Shown here: positions 17,219 to 24,961 of the stretch, piece after piece
Numbering within the stretch: position 1 is the first letter of the stretch
Layout: every line of letters starts with the position of its first letter
Position numbers and translations under genes: made by a program
The notes under the pieces: model-generated
What the model saw: only the letters and a program-made list of their open reading frames with translations
The model's database searches: none
What the model was told of the DNA's origin: nothing
Origin: Inhella sp.
Lineage (GTDB): Bacteria; Pseudomonadota; Gammaproteobacteria; Burkholderiales; Burkholderiaceae_C
DNA: 38,481 nucleotides
Assembly: GCF_027532025.1 (NCBI RefSeq)
Contig: NZ_JAPZSY010000034.1
Span: 1 to 38,481 of the forward strand
Direction of reading: 5' to 3'

Positions 17219-19015
17219 ATGACCGCCGCCTTACCCGCCTCGCTCGCCGCGCTGCTGCCCACCCCGCTGCCGCGCTTCCTGTTCCTCACGGGCAAGGGCG
17301 GTGTGGGCAAGACCTCTGTGGCCTGCGCCACGGCCTTGGCCTTGACCGATGCCGGACGCCGGGTGCTGCTGGTGAGCACCGACCCCGCGTCGAACCTGGA
17401 CGAGATGCTGGGCCTGCGTTTGAGCGCCCACCCCCAGGCGGTGCCGGGCGCGCCGGGTTTGCAGGCGATGAACATCGACCCCGCTGCCTCGGCGGAGGCC
17501 TACCGGCACCGGGTGATTGCGCAGCTGCCGGCCGACGACTTGGCACAGCAGAGCCAAGTGCGCGAGCAGCTGTCGGGCGCGTGCACGACTGAGATCGCGG
17601 CGTTCGACGATTTCGTCGGCCTGCTGGCGGGCGATGCCGAGGGCTTCGACCACGTGGTGTTCGACACCGCCCCCACCGGCCACACGCTGCGCCTGCTGAG
17701 CCTGCCCAAGGCCTGGGCCGGCTTCTTGGCGGGCAACGACCGGGGGGCTTCGTGCCTCGGGCCGCACTCGGGGCTGAAGATGCAGGAGTCGCGCTTCCGC
17801 CAGGGCCTGCAGGCCCTGGCCGACCCGGCGCAAACCTTGATCGTCCTCGTCACCCGGCCCGACGCTGCTGCGCTGCGCGAGGCCGCGCGCACGCACGACG
17901 AGCTGCTGCAGCTGGGCTTGACGCGCCAGCACCTGGTGGTGAACGCGGTGTTCCGCGCCACGGTGGCCGACGACCCGGTGGCCCAGGCCTGGCAGGCCTT
18001 GGGCGAGCGCGCCCTGGCGCAGATGCCCGAGGGCTTGCGGGGCTTGAGCCAGGCGCAGCTGCCGCTGCGCGACTTCGACATGGTGGGCCTGCCCGCGCTG
18101 CGCGCCCTGCTGCAGCCGCCCGACGATGCACCGCTGCTGGGCGAGCCGTCGCCCCTGCCGCCCGAGGTGCAGAACCTCGCGGCCCTGGCCGACGCCTTGG
18201 CCGAGCAAGACCACGGCCTGGTGATGGTGATGGGCAAGGGCGGGGTGGGCAAGACCACCGTGGCCGCCGCGCTGGCCCTGGCGCTGGTGGCGCGCGGCAA
18301 GACGGTGCACCTGTCAACGACCGACCCGGCTGCGCACCTGACAGCCACGCTGGCGGGCGATGCGCCCGAGGGCCTGACCGTGAGCCGCATCGACCCCGCG
18401 GCCGAGACCGAGCGCTACATCGCTCAGGCGATGGCCGCGCGCGGGGCCGAGCTGGACGAGGCCGGCCGCGCCTTGCTGCTGGAGGACCTGCGCTCGCCCT
18501 GCACCGAGGAGGTGGCCGTGTTCCACGCCTTCTCGCGCACGGTGAACAGCGCGCGGCGCGGCTTCGTGGTGCTGGACACGGCGCCCACCGGCCACACCCT
18601 GCTGCTGATGGACGCCACCGGCGCGTACCACCGCCAGATGGCGCAGTCCCTGGCCGGCGCGGGCACGCACTTCGTGACGCCGCTCATGCACCTGCAAGAC
18701 CCGGCCTACACGCGCATCCTGCTGGTGACCTTGCCCGAGACCACGCCGGTGAGCGAGGCCGCGGCCCTGCAAGACGACCTGCGCCGCGCGCGCATCGAGC
18801 CCTTCGCCTGGGTGGTGAACCGCAGCCTGGCTGCCGCCGGCCCGCGCGACCCGCTGCTGCGCGCCCGCGTGCGCGGCGAGCACGCGCAGTTCGCCCGCGT
18901 GCTGGACGGGCTGGCCCAGCGCTGCCACGTGCTCCCTTGGCAGGCCGAGCCCCCGGTGGGCGTGGCGGCGCTGCAAGCGCTGACGGCGCTGCCGGCGCCC
19001 GCGTCATCGACCTAA
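17219..19015 (+). CDS. arsA: Arsenite-activated ATPase, two-domain
   Basis: 598 residues from ATG 17219. Two homologous halves: A1 with GKGGVGKTS near residue 25 and DTAPTGHTLRLLSLP, A2 with GKGGVGKTT near residue 339 and DTAPTGHTLLLMD. Arsenite-binding cysteines fall in SGACTTE (about 121), ASCLGPH (about 178) and SPCTEE (about 428), matching Cys113, Cys172 and Cys422 of E. coli ArsA. It couples ATP hydrolysis to arsenite export through the membrane permease, here presumably ACR3. No arsD chaperone gene is seen. It is 178 bp from, and divergent to, the M48 gene, so it must have its own promoter. Confidence 0.93.
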   Translation: MTAALPASLAALLPTPLPRFLFLTGKGGVGKTSVACATALALTDAGRRVLLVSTDPASNLDEMLGLRLSAHPQAVPGAPGLQAMNIDPAASAEAYRHRVIAQLPADDLAQQSQVREQLSGACTTEIAAFDDFVGLLAGDAEGFDHVVFDTAPTGHTLRLLSLPKAWAGFLAGNDRGASCLGPHSGLKMQESRFRQGLQALADPAQTLIVLVTRPDAAALREAARTHDELLQLGLTRQHLVVNAVFRATVADDPVAQAWQALGERALAQMPEGLRGLSQAQLPLRDFDMVGLPALRALLQPPDDAPLLGEPSPLPPEVQNLAALADALAEQDHGLVMVMGKGGVGKTTVAAALALALVARGKTVHLSTTDPAAHLTATLAGDAPEGLTVSRIDPAAETERYIAQAMAARGAELDEAGRALLLEDLRSPCTEEVAVFHAFSRTVNSARRGFVVLDTAPTGHTLLLMDATGAYHRQMAQSLAGAGTHFVTPLMHLQDPAYTRILLVTLPETTPVSEAAALQDDLRRARIEPFAWVVNRSLAAAGPRDPLLRARVRGEHAQFARVLDGLAQRCHVLPWQAEPPVGVAALQALTALPAPASST

Positions 19016-19152
19016 GGTAACTCTGAACAAGTCTCTTGCATCACAGCCGGGCGCAGCAGGCCCAGTGCTTTGTGCAGCCCGTCGCACGCCACCGCTCGGC
19101 CCCGGCAGGTGGAGGCTAGATTGCGGCGCGTGTTCCACCCCACCCCTGCCCC

Positions 19153-20034
19153 ATGACCCGAAACGCCTTCGGCATTGCCCTGATGCTGGGCTTAACTGCG
19201 CCGGTGTACGCCATCGTGGGTCGCCACGATGTGGACGAGGCGCGTTACCTGGCCGAGCCGGCTGACTTTCCCCCATTGGCCACGTTCTACCGGGTGGGCG
19301 CGCACGGCACTTTGGTCCATCCGGAATGGGTGCTCACGGCCGCGCACACGGTGTTCTGCCTGGACAAGGGTCAACCCATCCGCGTGGGGCAGGAGACGGT
19401 GGCGGTTGAGGCGCGCTATAGCCATCACCAATATCGCCCAGACGGTGCGCACGACCTGGCCTTGATCAAGCTGGCGCGCCCGGTGCATTCGGTGCAGCCG
19501 GCCGCGCTCTACACGGCCTCGAACGAGGCGGGTCAGCTGGTTTGGTTCATCGGGGCAGGGGATAGCGGCAACGGCCTCAAGGGCCAAGCCAAGCGCAAGC
19601 CTGACGGCCAACTGCGCCGGGCCCAGAACCGCGTGCTGGCCGCACTGGACGGCGACCTCCTGTTCCGCTTTGACCAAGGTGCAAAGGCCGAAGCGCTGGA
19701 GGGCGTGTCGGGCAACGGCGACAGCGGCGGGCCGGCTTTTGTGCCGCAGGCCGGCGGTGGCCACCTGCTGCTGGGCGTCAGTTCGCGCACCGACAGTTGG
19801 TTCCATGCCGTGGGCGAGTACGGGGTCAAGGAGCGCTACACGAGGGTCTCGGCCTACCAGGATTGGCTGCGCACGGTGATGACCGGCAGCCCGACTGAAC
19901 GTGCCGCCGTCAGCACCCCCCAATCCTTCTGGCCTGAGAACCTGAAAGGGCGGGACGTGCAGCAGGTCTGCCGATCGTTGCGGGTGGTGCCGGGCGGTGC
20001 GGACACGGCCCGCCCAACCCCAGCGCCCTCCTGA
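19153..20034 (+). CDS. Secreted trypsin-like serine protease
   Basis: 293 residues from ATG 19153, with a signal peptide ending around Ala20. The S1 catalytic triad is complete: His65 in LTAAHTVF, Asp101 in AHDLALIKL and Ser191 in GNGDSGGPAF. There are few cysteines (Cys69 and one near the C-terminus), so it lacks most animal trypsin disulfides. A C-terminal tail of about 50 residues follows the domain (VMTGSPTERAAVSTPQSFWP and on). Likely periplasmic or extracellular. The stretch 19016-19152 before it holds no gene. Confidence 0.85.
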   Translation: MTRNAFGIALMLGLTAPVYAIVGRHDVDEARYLAEPADFPPLATFYRVGAHGTLVHPEWVLTAAHTVFCLDKGQPIRVGQETVAVEARYSHHQYRPDGAHDLALIKLARPVHSVQPAALYTASNEAGQLVWFIGAGDSGNGLKGQAKRKPDGQLRRAQNRVLAALDGDLLFRFDQGAKAEALEGVSGNGDSGGPAFVPQAGGGHLLLGVSSRTDSWFHAVGEYGVKERYTRVSAYQDWLRTVMTGSPTERAAVSTPQSFWPENLKGRDVQQVCRSLRVVPGGADTARPTPAPS

Positions 20035-20052
20035 GCCTGAAGGCGGCCGCAC

Positions 20053-20080
20053 GGTCACAAAACCTGGGCGTGAGCCCTCT
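20053..20080 (+). promoter_or_regulatory. Candidate ECF-type promoter
   Basis: GGTCACA at 20053-20059, 16 bases, then CCTCT at 20076. This resembles the TGTCACA-N16-CGTC form described for ECF41-type sigma factors. It is 34 bp before the operon that encodes an ECF sigma factor, so autoregulation is plausible. The evidence is a single motif match. Confidence 0.35.
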
Positions 20081-20113
20081 AAGGAAGGACCCATCCACAG
20101 TTTGGAGCCTTCG

Positions 20114-20821
20114 ATGTCCCTTGTCGTCTCAGCCCTCATCGCCGCTGTGTTGAGCGCCTCGGCCCCCGACGCCCCCACCCTCGAGCCCGACCCCGTGGTG
20201 GCGCTGGTCCGGGTGCCTCGCCCTTGGTACGCCCCTCGGGCGCTGGTGACTTGGCGCATGCGCGACACGCAAGCCCAGTACGCCGCCCTGCCGGGCTTGC
20301 GCTTCAAGGCCTACAGCTTCGAGCGCGAGAGCGGCGCTTTCGGGGGCGTGTACTGGTGGCGCGACCGTGCCTCCGCGCAGGCGTGGTTCAGCCCGGAGTG
20401 GCATGCCCGTGTGCAGCGCGAGCGCGGTGCCCGGGGCGATGTTCTGCTGCTCGGCGCGCCGTTGACGGTGGACGGGCCCGGCGGCGCGCCCGCGGCCGAC
20501 CCCGACAGCCCGGCTGTGGTCACCCTGGTGCAAGCCCCGTGGCCCCAGGGCGCGTCGCGCGAGGCCTTGCTGGCGATGATGGCCCGCAGCCTGCCCGCGG
20601 ACCGGCAGATTCCGGGGCTGCTGCGCAAGCATGTCGTGTTGGACGAGGCCAGCAGGACCGTGGGCAGCGTGGTCCTGTGGCAAGACGAGGCCAGCGCCCG
20701 CGCCTGGTTCCGCGACACTGAGGCCGAGTCGGCGCGCCCGTGGATGGGCGGCGCCCCCCGCGTCACGTGGTTCGACACGCCCATCTTGCTGCCCGGCCGC
20801 GACGCCGTCACCGCACCATGA
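20114..20821 (+). CDS. Two-domain monooxygenase-like (YdhR/ABM) protein
   Basis: 235 residues from ATG 20114. Two repeats of a dimeric alpha/beta-barrel motif: residues about 36-100 (LPGLRFKAYSFERESG, GGVYWWRDRASAQAWF) and about 155-215 (IPGLLRKHVVLDEASR, GSVVLWQDEASARAWF). This is the plan of YdhR and antibiotic-biosynthesis-type monooxygenases, whose substrates are often unknown. The first 20 residues are hydrophobic but lack a clean cleavage motif, so secretion is uncertain. The stop overlaps the sigma-factor start as ATGA, tying the two genes functionally. Confidence 0.7.
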   Translation: MSLVVSALIAAVLSASAPDAPTLEPDPVVALVRVPRPWYAPRALVTWRMRDTQAQYAALPGLRFKAYSFERESGAFGGVYWWRDRASAQAWFSPEWHARVQRERGARGDVLLLGAPLTVDGPGGAPAADPDSPAVVTLVQAPWPQGASREALLAMMARSLPADRQIPGLLRKHVVLDEASRTVGSVVLWQDEASARAWFRDTEAESARPWMGGAPRVTWFDTPILLPGRDAVTAP

Positions 20822-21678
20822 AGATTGCCAACCCACCCCACGACTGGCTGGCCGCCGCCACAGCGGGCGATCTGGGTGCGCTCGACCGCGTGCTGGCGGC
20901 CGTGCAGCCCGGTGTGTTCAACCTGGCGCTGCGCCTGCTGGGCCACCGCGAAGACGCGCAGGACGCGACGCAGGAGATCTTGCTGCGCGTGACCACGCAC
21001 CTGAGCAGCTTCCGCGGCGAGTCGGCCTTCAGCACCTGGGTGTTCCAGGTGGCCAAGCGCCACCTGCTGCAAGCGCGCACGCGGGCGGCCGAGTCGCCCA
21101 CGGTCTCGTTCGAGGCCCTGGACGAGAAGCTGGCGGGCGGCCTGCAACTGGCGGCCACGCTGGGCGCGTCGCCGACCCTCACGCCCGAGGACAAGCTGGC
21201 CGCGCGTCAGTTGGCTCTGAGCTGCACGCAAGGCATGCTGATGGCCCTGGACCGCGAGGCCCGTTTCGTTTACCTGCTCGACTTGCTGTTCGCGCTCTCG
21301 GGCGAGGAGGGCGCGGCGGTGTGCGAGATCAGCCCCGCCGCTTACCGCCAGCGCCTATCGCGCGCCAAGCGCGCGGTGGAGGGCTTTGCCCAGCGCACCT
21401 GCGGCCGCGTGAACGCGCAAGCCGATTGCCGCTGCGAGCGCCAACTGCCCGCCCTGCGGTGGCTGGACGCGCGGGGCCAGCGGCCGCCGCCGCAGGTGGT
21501 GGCGCTGCATCCGACCGAGCACGCCGAGGCCGAGGCCTTGCTGGACGCACTGCAGCACGGCAGCGAGGCTGTGGCCCTGATGCGCAGCCACCCCGACTAC
21601 CAATCGCCCGAAGCGCTGCGGGTCGGCATCCGTGCCGTGCTGCAGGCGGCGGTGCAGGGGGACGGTCGCCCGTCGTGA
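20818..21678 (+). CDS. ECF-type RNA polymerase sigma factor
   Basis: 286 residues from ATG 20818. Region 2: VFNLALRLLGHREDAQDATQ followed by SSFRGESAFSTWVFQVAKRH. Region 4: LDREARFVYLLDLLFALSGE, then ISPAAYRQRLSRAKRAVEGF. A C-terminal extension of about 90 residues begins with CGRVNAQADCRCERQ, a cysteine motif that could bind metal. No anti-sigma gene is adjacent; control may act through the extension or through the coupled monooxygenase-like protein. A degraded relic of a second such gene lies at 24141-24257. Confidence 0.87.
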   Translation: MKIANPPHDWLAAATAGDLGALDRVLAAVQPGVFNLALRLLGHREDAQDATQEILLRVTTHLSSFRGESAFSTWVFQVAKRHLLQARTRAAESPTVSFEALDEKLAGGLQLAATLGASPTLTPEDKLAARQLALSCTQGMLMALDREARFVYLLDLLFALSGEEGAAVCEISPAAYRQRLSRAKRAVEGFAQRTCGRVNAQADCRCERQLPALRWLDARGQRPPPQVVALHPTEHAEAEALLDALQHGSEAVALMRSHPDYQSPEALRVGIRAVLQAAVQGDGRPS

Positions 21679-21745
21679 TGCGAACCTGGAAGACCGCCTC
21701 ACCCCACGGGCAGCAACGGCGGCCCCCGCTGCTGCGCCCGCCGAG

Positions 21746-21967
21746 TCAAGGCGGCGACAGCGCGCTGCCGGCCCCGGCCAGTTTCAGGCGCTGACGCATG
21801 ACGCGGTAGAGGATCGGCGCGATGACGCAGATGCTGGCCTGGGCCTTGATGCGCTCGGGCAGGCCGTGGAAAACCGGTGCCATCTCGACCTCCGACCTCA
21901 GCACTGTGAAGCCGCACCGTGACCGGCGATGCACGATGAAACCGTCGGCATCGGATGGTCCGGTCAT
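21746..21967 (-). pseudogene. IS1634-type transposase C-terminal remnant
   Basis: The frame reads CGFTVLRSEVEMAPVFHGLP, ERIKAQASICVIAPILYRVM and RQRLKLAG. This is close to the C-terminal block of IS4/IS1634-type transposases (GFRVLKSEIEI..VYHRLPERIRAHASIC..ALILYRVM.MRL). Only about 45-50 recognisable residues remain; the catalytic DDE part is absent. It fills most of the 300 bp between the sigma factor gene and the LysR gene; the rest (21679-21745) shows nothing. Confidence 0.75.
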
Positions 21968-21979
21968 CCGGGAGGATGT

Positions 21980-22972
21980 TCAAGACCTTGATCGCAAGTT
22001 CAAGACTTTGTGGTCAGCGCCCGGCGCGTCAAGTGCCCGCGATTCGGGCCTTGTCAGCATGCCAAACAGCGTCGGCGTGCTGAGCAAGCGGTTCACCAAC
22101 CAACGCCCGGCGCTGCCCAAGCCCGCGGTGCGGTGCGCGAGACAAAAGGACGCCGTGGGGCGTGGCAGTGCGACCCTCAGCGGCACCAGGCGTCCTTGTT
22201 GGAACTCAGGCTGGGCCAAGAACTGCGGCAAGAACCCAATGCCCAGTCCGGCCACTTGAGCGGCCAGCTTGTCACGCATGGTGCTCACGGTCAGCGTTTC
22301 TTGGCCGGGCAGCAGGCCAGCGGAGAGTGGCGGTCGGCCGCGGGCGCTGTCGGCCACGCAGATGGCGCGATGGGACCGCAGCCGGTCTTCACCGATCGGC
22401 GCATCCGCGCCAGCCAGGGAGGCCAAGGGGTGCGACGGTGCGACCGCAAACTCGAAGGCCAGGCGGCCCAGCTCGTGAATGGCAATGCCGCCGCCAGGTG
22501 GCACGCCCCCGGCACCCAGTCCCGCAACGACGATGTCCGCTCGCTCCGACAACAGGGCGTCCCAAGTGCCTCCCAGGGCGTCTTCGGCCAGGCTGAGGCG
22601 GGTGCCGCTGCCCAGGGCATCCCACTCGGCCACCAGCGGAAAGACCGCCTGCAGGCCGAACACGGTGTCGATCGACAGGCGCAAGTTCGCCTCCCAATCG
22701 GTCTTGCGCTGCCCCAGCCTGCGTTCGATGTCGTGCGCCATGCTGAGCAAGCGACGCCCATCGGCCAGCAGCTCTGCCCCGATGGGCGTCAGCCGAACGC
22801 GGCGGTGCGAGCGATCGAAGACTTCGATGCCAAGGGCACGCTCCAGTTGCGCCACGGTGTAGCTGACCGCCGAAGGCACTTTGTGCAGCTCGGCGGCGGC
22901 CTTGGTGAACGAAGCGTGGCGGGCCACGGCATCCAGCACGGCCATCGACTCGACGGAAATCGCCTTGTTCAT
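21980..22972 (-). CDS. LysR-family transcriptional regulator
   Basis: 330 residues from ATG 22972. Standard LTTR N-terminus: MAVLDAVARHASFTKAAAEL with the helix-turn-helix ending SAVSYTVAQLERALGIEVFD and SHRRVRLTPIG. The effector-binding domain spans about 95-300. The last 25 residues (TRPESRALDAPGADHKVLNL and on) are not typical and run up to the transposase remnant 12 bp away, so the natural end may have been changed. It is divergent from the small exported gene at 23116, with a dyad between them. Confidence 0.9.
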   Translation of the reverse strand: MNKAISVESMAVLDAVARHASFTKAAAELHKVPSAVSYTVAQLERALGIEVFDRSHRRVRLTPIGAELLADGRRLLSMAHDIERRLGQRKTDWEANLRLSIDTVFGLQAVFPLVAEWDALGSGTRLSLAEDALGGTWDALLSERADIVVAGLGAGGVPPGGGIAIHELGRLAFEFAVAPSHPLASLAGADAPIGEDRLRSHRAICVADSARGRPPLSAGLLPGQETLTVSTMRDKLAAQVAGLGIGFLPQFLAQPEFQQGRLVPLRVALPRPTASFCLAHRTAGLGSAGRWLVNRLLSTPTLFGMLTRPESRALDAPGADHKVLNLRSRS

Positions 22973-22986
22973 GGGTTGATCAGTTT

Positions 22987-23007
22987 TTTTGACTCATAGC
23001 GTCAAAA
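22987..23007. promoter_or_regulatory. Dyad in LysR divergent region
   Basis: TTTTGAC and GTCAAAA are perfect 7-bp arms around TCATAGC. It lies 15 bp upstream of the lysR-type start and 109 bp before the divergent gene. The position and the T...A dyad form fit a LysR-type binding site controlling both directions. Confidence 0.6.
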
Positions 23008-23115
23008 CAAAGCGCTTTCGGAGCCGGGGCAGTGGTCATATTCTGGGCGTGTTGCTGCCGACCCGCCAAGCCGGCGCCCCATTAACTGTCAACAATTTCG
23101 AACGAGAGAGCCGCC

Positions 23116-23601
23116 ATGAACCCACGCCGAAACCTGCTCACTGCCCTTTCTGCGGGCCTGGGGCTGCTGGGGATGGGCGCCGCCACGGCCGCGACGCCGG
23201 CCGGCGGAGCCGCCCTGGCGGCCGCGGGTGCGGCCCGCGTGGTCACGCTGACGCACTTGAAGTCCAAGCCAGGCCGCCTGGCGCATTTGGAGCGGTTTGT
23301 TCGCGCGAACTGGTTTGCGATGGATGAAATCGCCGTCGCGCAAGGCCTGTTCGTGAGCTACGAGTGGCTGGATACCGGCAGCGACGAAGGGCCCTGGAAC
23401 GCCATCGTCATGGTCACTTACGTTGACGAAAAGGGGTTCGAAGGCATCCAACAGCGCTGGGCGCCGATCCGGTCGGCGCATCAAGAGGTGCGTCCTGACG
23501 GCATGGGTCTGAAAGACCTCGGCCAAGTGCTGGAGACCCACAACCTGTTCGAACGCCAGCCGTTCTCGGTGAAGCGGGCCATTCCGCTTCGCCGCGGCTG
23601 A
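23116..23601 (+). CDS. Small exported monooxygenase-like protein
   Basis: 161 residues from ATG 23116, with GAGAG about 10 bp upstream. An Ala-rich signal peptide spans residues 1-27. The mature part (VVTLTHLKSKPGRLAHLERF, LFVSYEWLDTGSDEGPWNAI, VMVTYVDEKGFEGIQQRW) has the beta-alpha-beta rhythm of dimeric alpha/beta-barrel monooxygenase-like proteins, but I cannot assign a family firmly. Divergent from the LysR gene, so probably its target. 45 bp ahead of the NTF2-like gene on the same strand. Confidence 0.65.
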   Translation: MNPRRNLLTALSAGLGLLGMGAATAATPAGGAALAAAGAARVVTLTHLKSKPGRLAHLERFVRANWFAMDEIAVAQGLFVSYEWLDTGSDEGPWNAIVMVTYVDEKGFEGIQQRWAPIRSAHQEVRPDGMGLKDLGQVLETHNLFERQPFSVKRAIPLRRG

Positions 23602-23646
23602 AGGGCATGGCACCCGTCCGCAACAAGCAACCCTTGAAAGACCGAC

Positions 23647-24138
23647 ATGACCCCCTTGCGCTACACGCTGCGACCACGCTTGCTGCTGCTGGCAGTTTCC
23701 GCTTCGCTGATGACCATGTCGGTCACCGACGTTGTTGCACAACCGCTGGCCGCCGCCGCCGTTGTTGCACCTGAAGAGGGGGCAGCGGTCCGAATTGCCG
23801 TAGAGGCCTACTTTCAGGCAGCAGACTCCGGAAGCGCTGACAAGGTCCGCAGCGTGTTTTGGCCGACAGGCCGCGTGGAGGGTGTGTCTCAGGGCCGTTT
23901 TCTCTCATGGAGCGCCGATGAGTTCGCGACGCGCCACTTTCGTGGTCAGCCCCGAACCGGAACCGACATGACGCGCACCATTGAATGGTCGGATGTATCG
24001 GGCACGGGCGCCGTTGTACGGGTGAAGGTCTCGGTGGGGCCAGCAGCGACGTACTGGGATTACTTCATCCTCCACAAGGTGGGCGGGCAATGGAAGATCG
24101 GCGTGAAGGCCTTTGCCAACCCTGAGGCGCTCGGTTGA
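23647..24138 (+). CDS. Exported NTF2-like (lumazine-binding type) protein
   Basis: 163 residues from ATG 23647, with GAAAGACCGAC upstream. Signal peptide to about residue 31 (DVVAQ). The mature part reads AVRIAVEAYFQAADSGSADK, VRSVFWPTGRVEGV, then WDYFILHKVGGQWKIGVKAF, the typical cone-shaped NTF2 fold of SnoaL/lumazine-binding-2 proteins. Enzymatic or binding role unknown. Second gene of a likely LysR-controlled pair. It ends 2 bp before the sigma-factor relic. Confidence 0.72.
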   Translation: MTPLRYTLRPRLLLLAVSASLMTMSVTDVVAQPLAAAAVVAPEEGAAVRIAVEAYFQAADSGSADKVRSVFWPTGRVEGVSQGRFLSWSADEFATRHFRGQPRTGTDMTRTIEWSDVSGTGAVVRVKVSVGPAATYWDYFILHKVGGQWKIGVKAFANPEALG

Positions 24139-24140
24139 AC

Positions 24141-24257
24141 CGCTTTCGAGGCGAGCCGGCCTTCGGCAGGCAGGTGTTCCAGGTGTCCTTGCGCCACTTG
24201 CTGTGCGGGCGGAAGCGGGTAGCCGAGTCGCCGTCGGGGTCGTTCTGCGTGATGTAG
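24141..24257 (+). pseudogene. Relic of a second ECF sigma-factor gene
   Basis: The frame RFRGEPAF..VFQV..RHLL..R.R.AESP..SF aligns with residues of region 2 in the intact sigma factor (SFRGESAF, VFQVAKRHLL, AESPTVSF). I count 22 identities in 37 codons without a gap, ending at TAG 24257. The rest of the gene is missing. The fragment lies between the NTF2-like gene and modB and overlaps the modB-proximal palindrome by a few bases. Confidence 0.7.
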
Positions 24258-24267
24258 CCCGCTACAT
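24252..24267. promoter_or_regulatory. Palindrome before modB, candidate ModE site
   Basis: ATGTAGC and GCTACAT are perfect 7-bp arms separated by CC, ending 7 bp before the modB GTG. The operon encodes ModE, which represses mod genes when molybdate is bound, so this is the obvious candidate operator. It would also cover the ribosome-binding region. It differs from the E. coli ModE consensus (TATATA arms), so the assignment is inference. Confidence 0.5.
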
Positions 24268-24274
24268 TGCGCCG

Positions 24275-24961
24275 GTGACCGAGCTGCTCACGGCCGCCGC
24301 CGCCGACCCCCTGCTGCTGACCCTGCGCGTGGCCGCGCTGGCCACGGCCTTCGCCTTGCTGCTGGGCGTTGGCTTGGGCTGGGTGGTGGCGCGCACGACC
24401 CTTCCGGGGCGCACGCTGTTGGAGGCCCTGTGCATGCTGCCCCTGGTGCTGCCGCCCACGGTGCTGGGCTACGGCCTCTTGCTGCTGATGGGGCGCCAAG
24501 GCCCGGTGGGCGCGTGGTTGCGCGCGCACTTCGATTACTCGCTGATCTTCCATTGGCACGGCGCGGTGCTGGCCTCCACCCTGGTGGCGCTGCCCCTGGT
24601 GCTGAAAGCGGCCAGCACGGCGCTGGCGCAGGTGGACCCAGAGCTGGAAGCCGCGGCGCGCACCTTGCGGCAGTCGCGCTGGGGCGTGTTCCTGCGCGTG
24701 ACCCTGCCCTTGGCTTGGCCCGGCATCCTGGCCGGCACGCTGCTGGCGTTTGCGCGGGCCATGGGCGAGTTCGGCGCTTCGCTGATGGTGGCCGGCTCCA
24801 TCCCGGGCCAGACGCAAACCGCAGCCATGGCGATCTACGACGCCGTGCAGGCCGGCCGCGACGAGCTGGCCCTGGCGCTGTCGCTGGCGGTGTCCGTGCT
24901 GTCGGTGGCGGTGCTGCTGCTGTCCAACCGCCTGTTGAACAACCAACCCGTGAGGCGATGA
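24275..24961 (+). CDS. modB: Molybdate ABC transporter permease
   Basis: 228 residues from GTG 24275; the frame is open upstream but that part is Arg-rich and unlike ModB. The typical start is TELLTAAAADPLLLTLRVAA. About five membrane segments. The cytoplasmic coupling loop carries EAAARTLRQSRWGVFLRVTLPLA, followed by MGEFGASLMVAGSIPGQTQT, a ModB signature. It forms the inner membrane channel with ModC ATPase and receives molybdate from ModA. It overlaps modA by 4 bp (ATGA). Confidence 0.93.
   Translation: MTELLTAAAADPLLLTLRVAALATAFALLLGVGLGWVVARTTLPGRTLLEALCMLPLVLPPTVLGYGLLLLMGRQGPVGAWLRAHFDYSLIFHWHGAVLASTLVALPLVLKAASTALAQVDPELEAAARTLRQSRWGVFLRVTLPLAWPGILAGTLLAFARAMGEFGASLMVAGSIPGQTQTAAMAIYDAVQAGRDELALALSLAVSVLSVAVLLLSNRLLNNQPVRR

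Noticed and set aside
21822-22259. 145-codon plus-strand frame before and across the LysR gene end
   Set aside because: No ribosome-binding site, antisense to the LysR and transposase frames, no recognisable motif.
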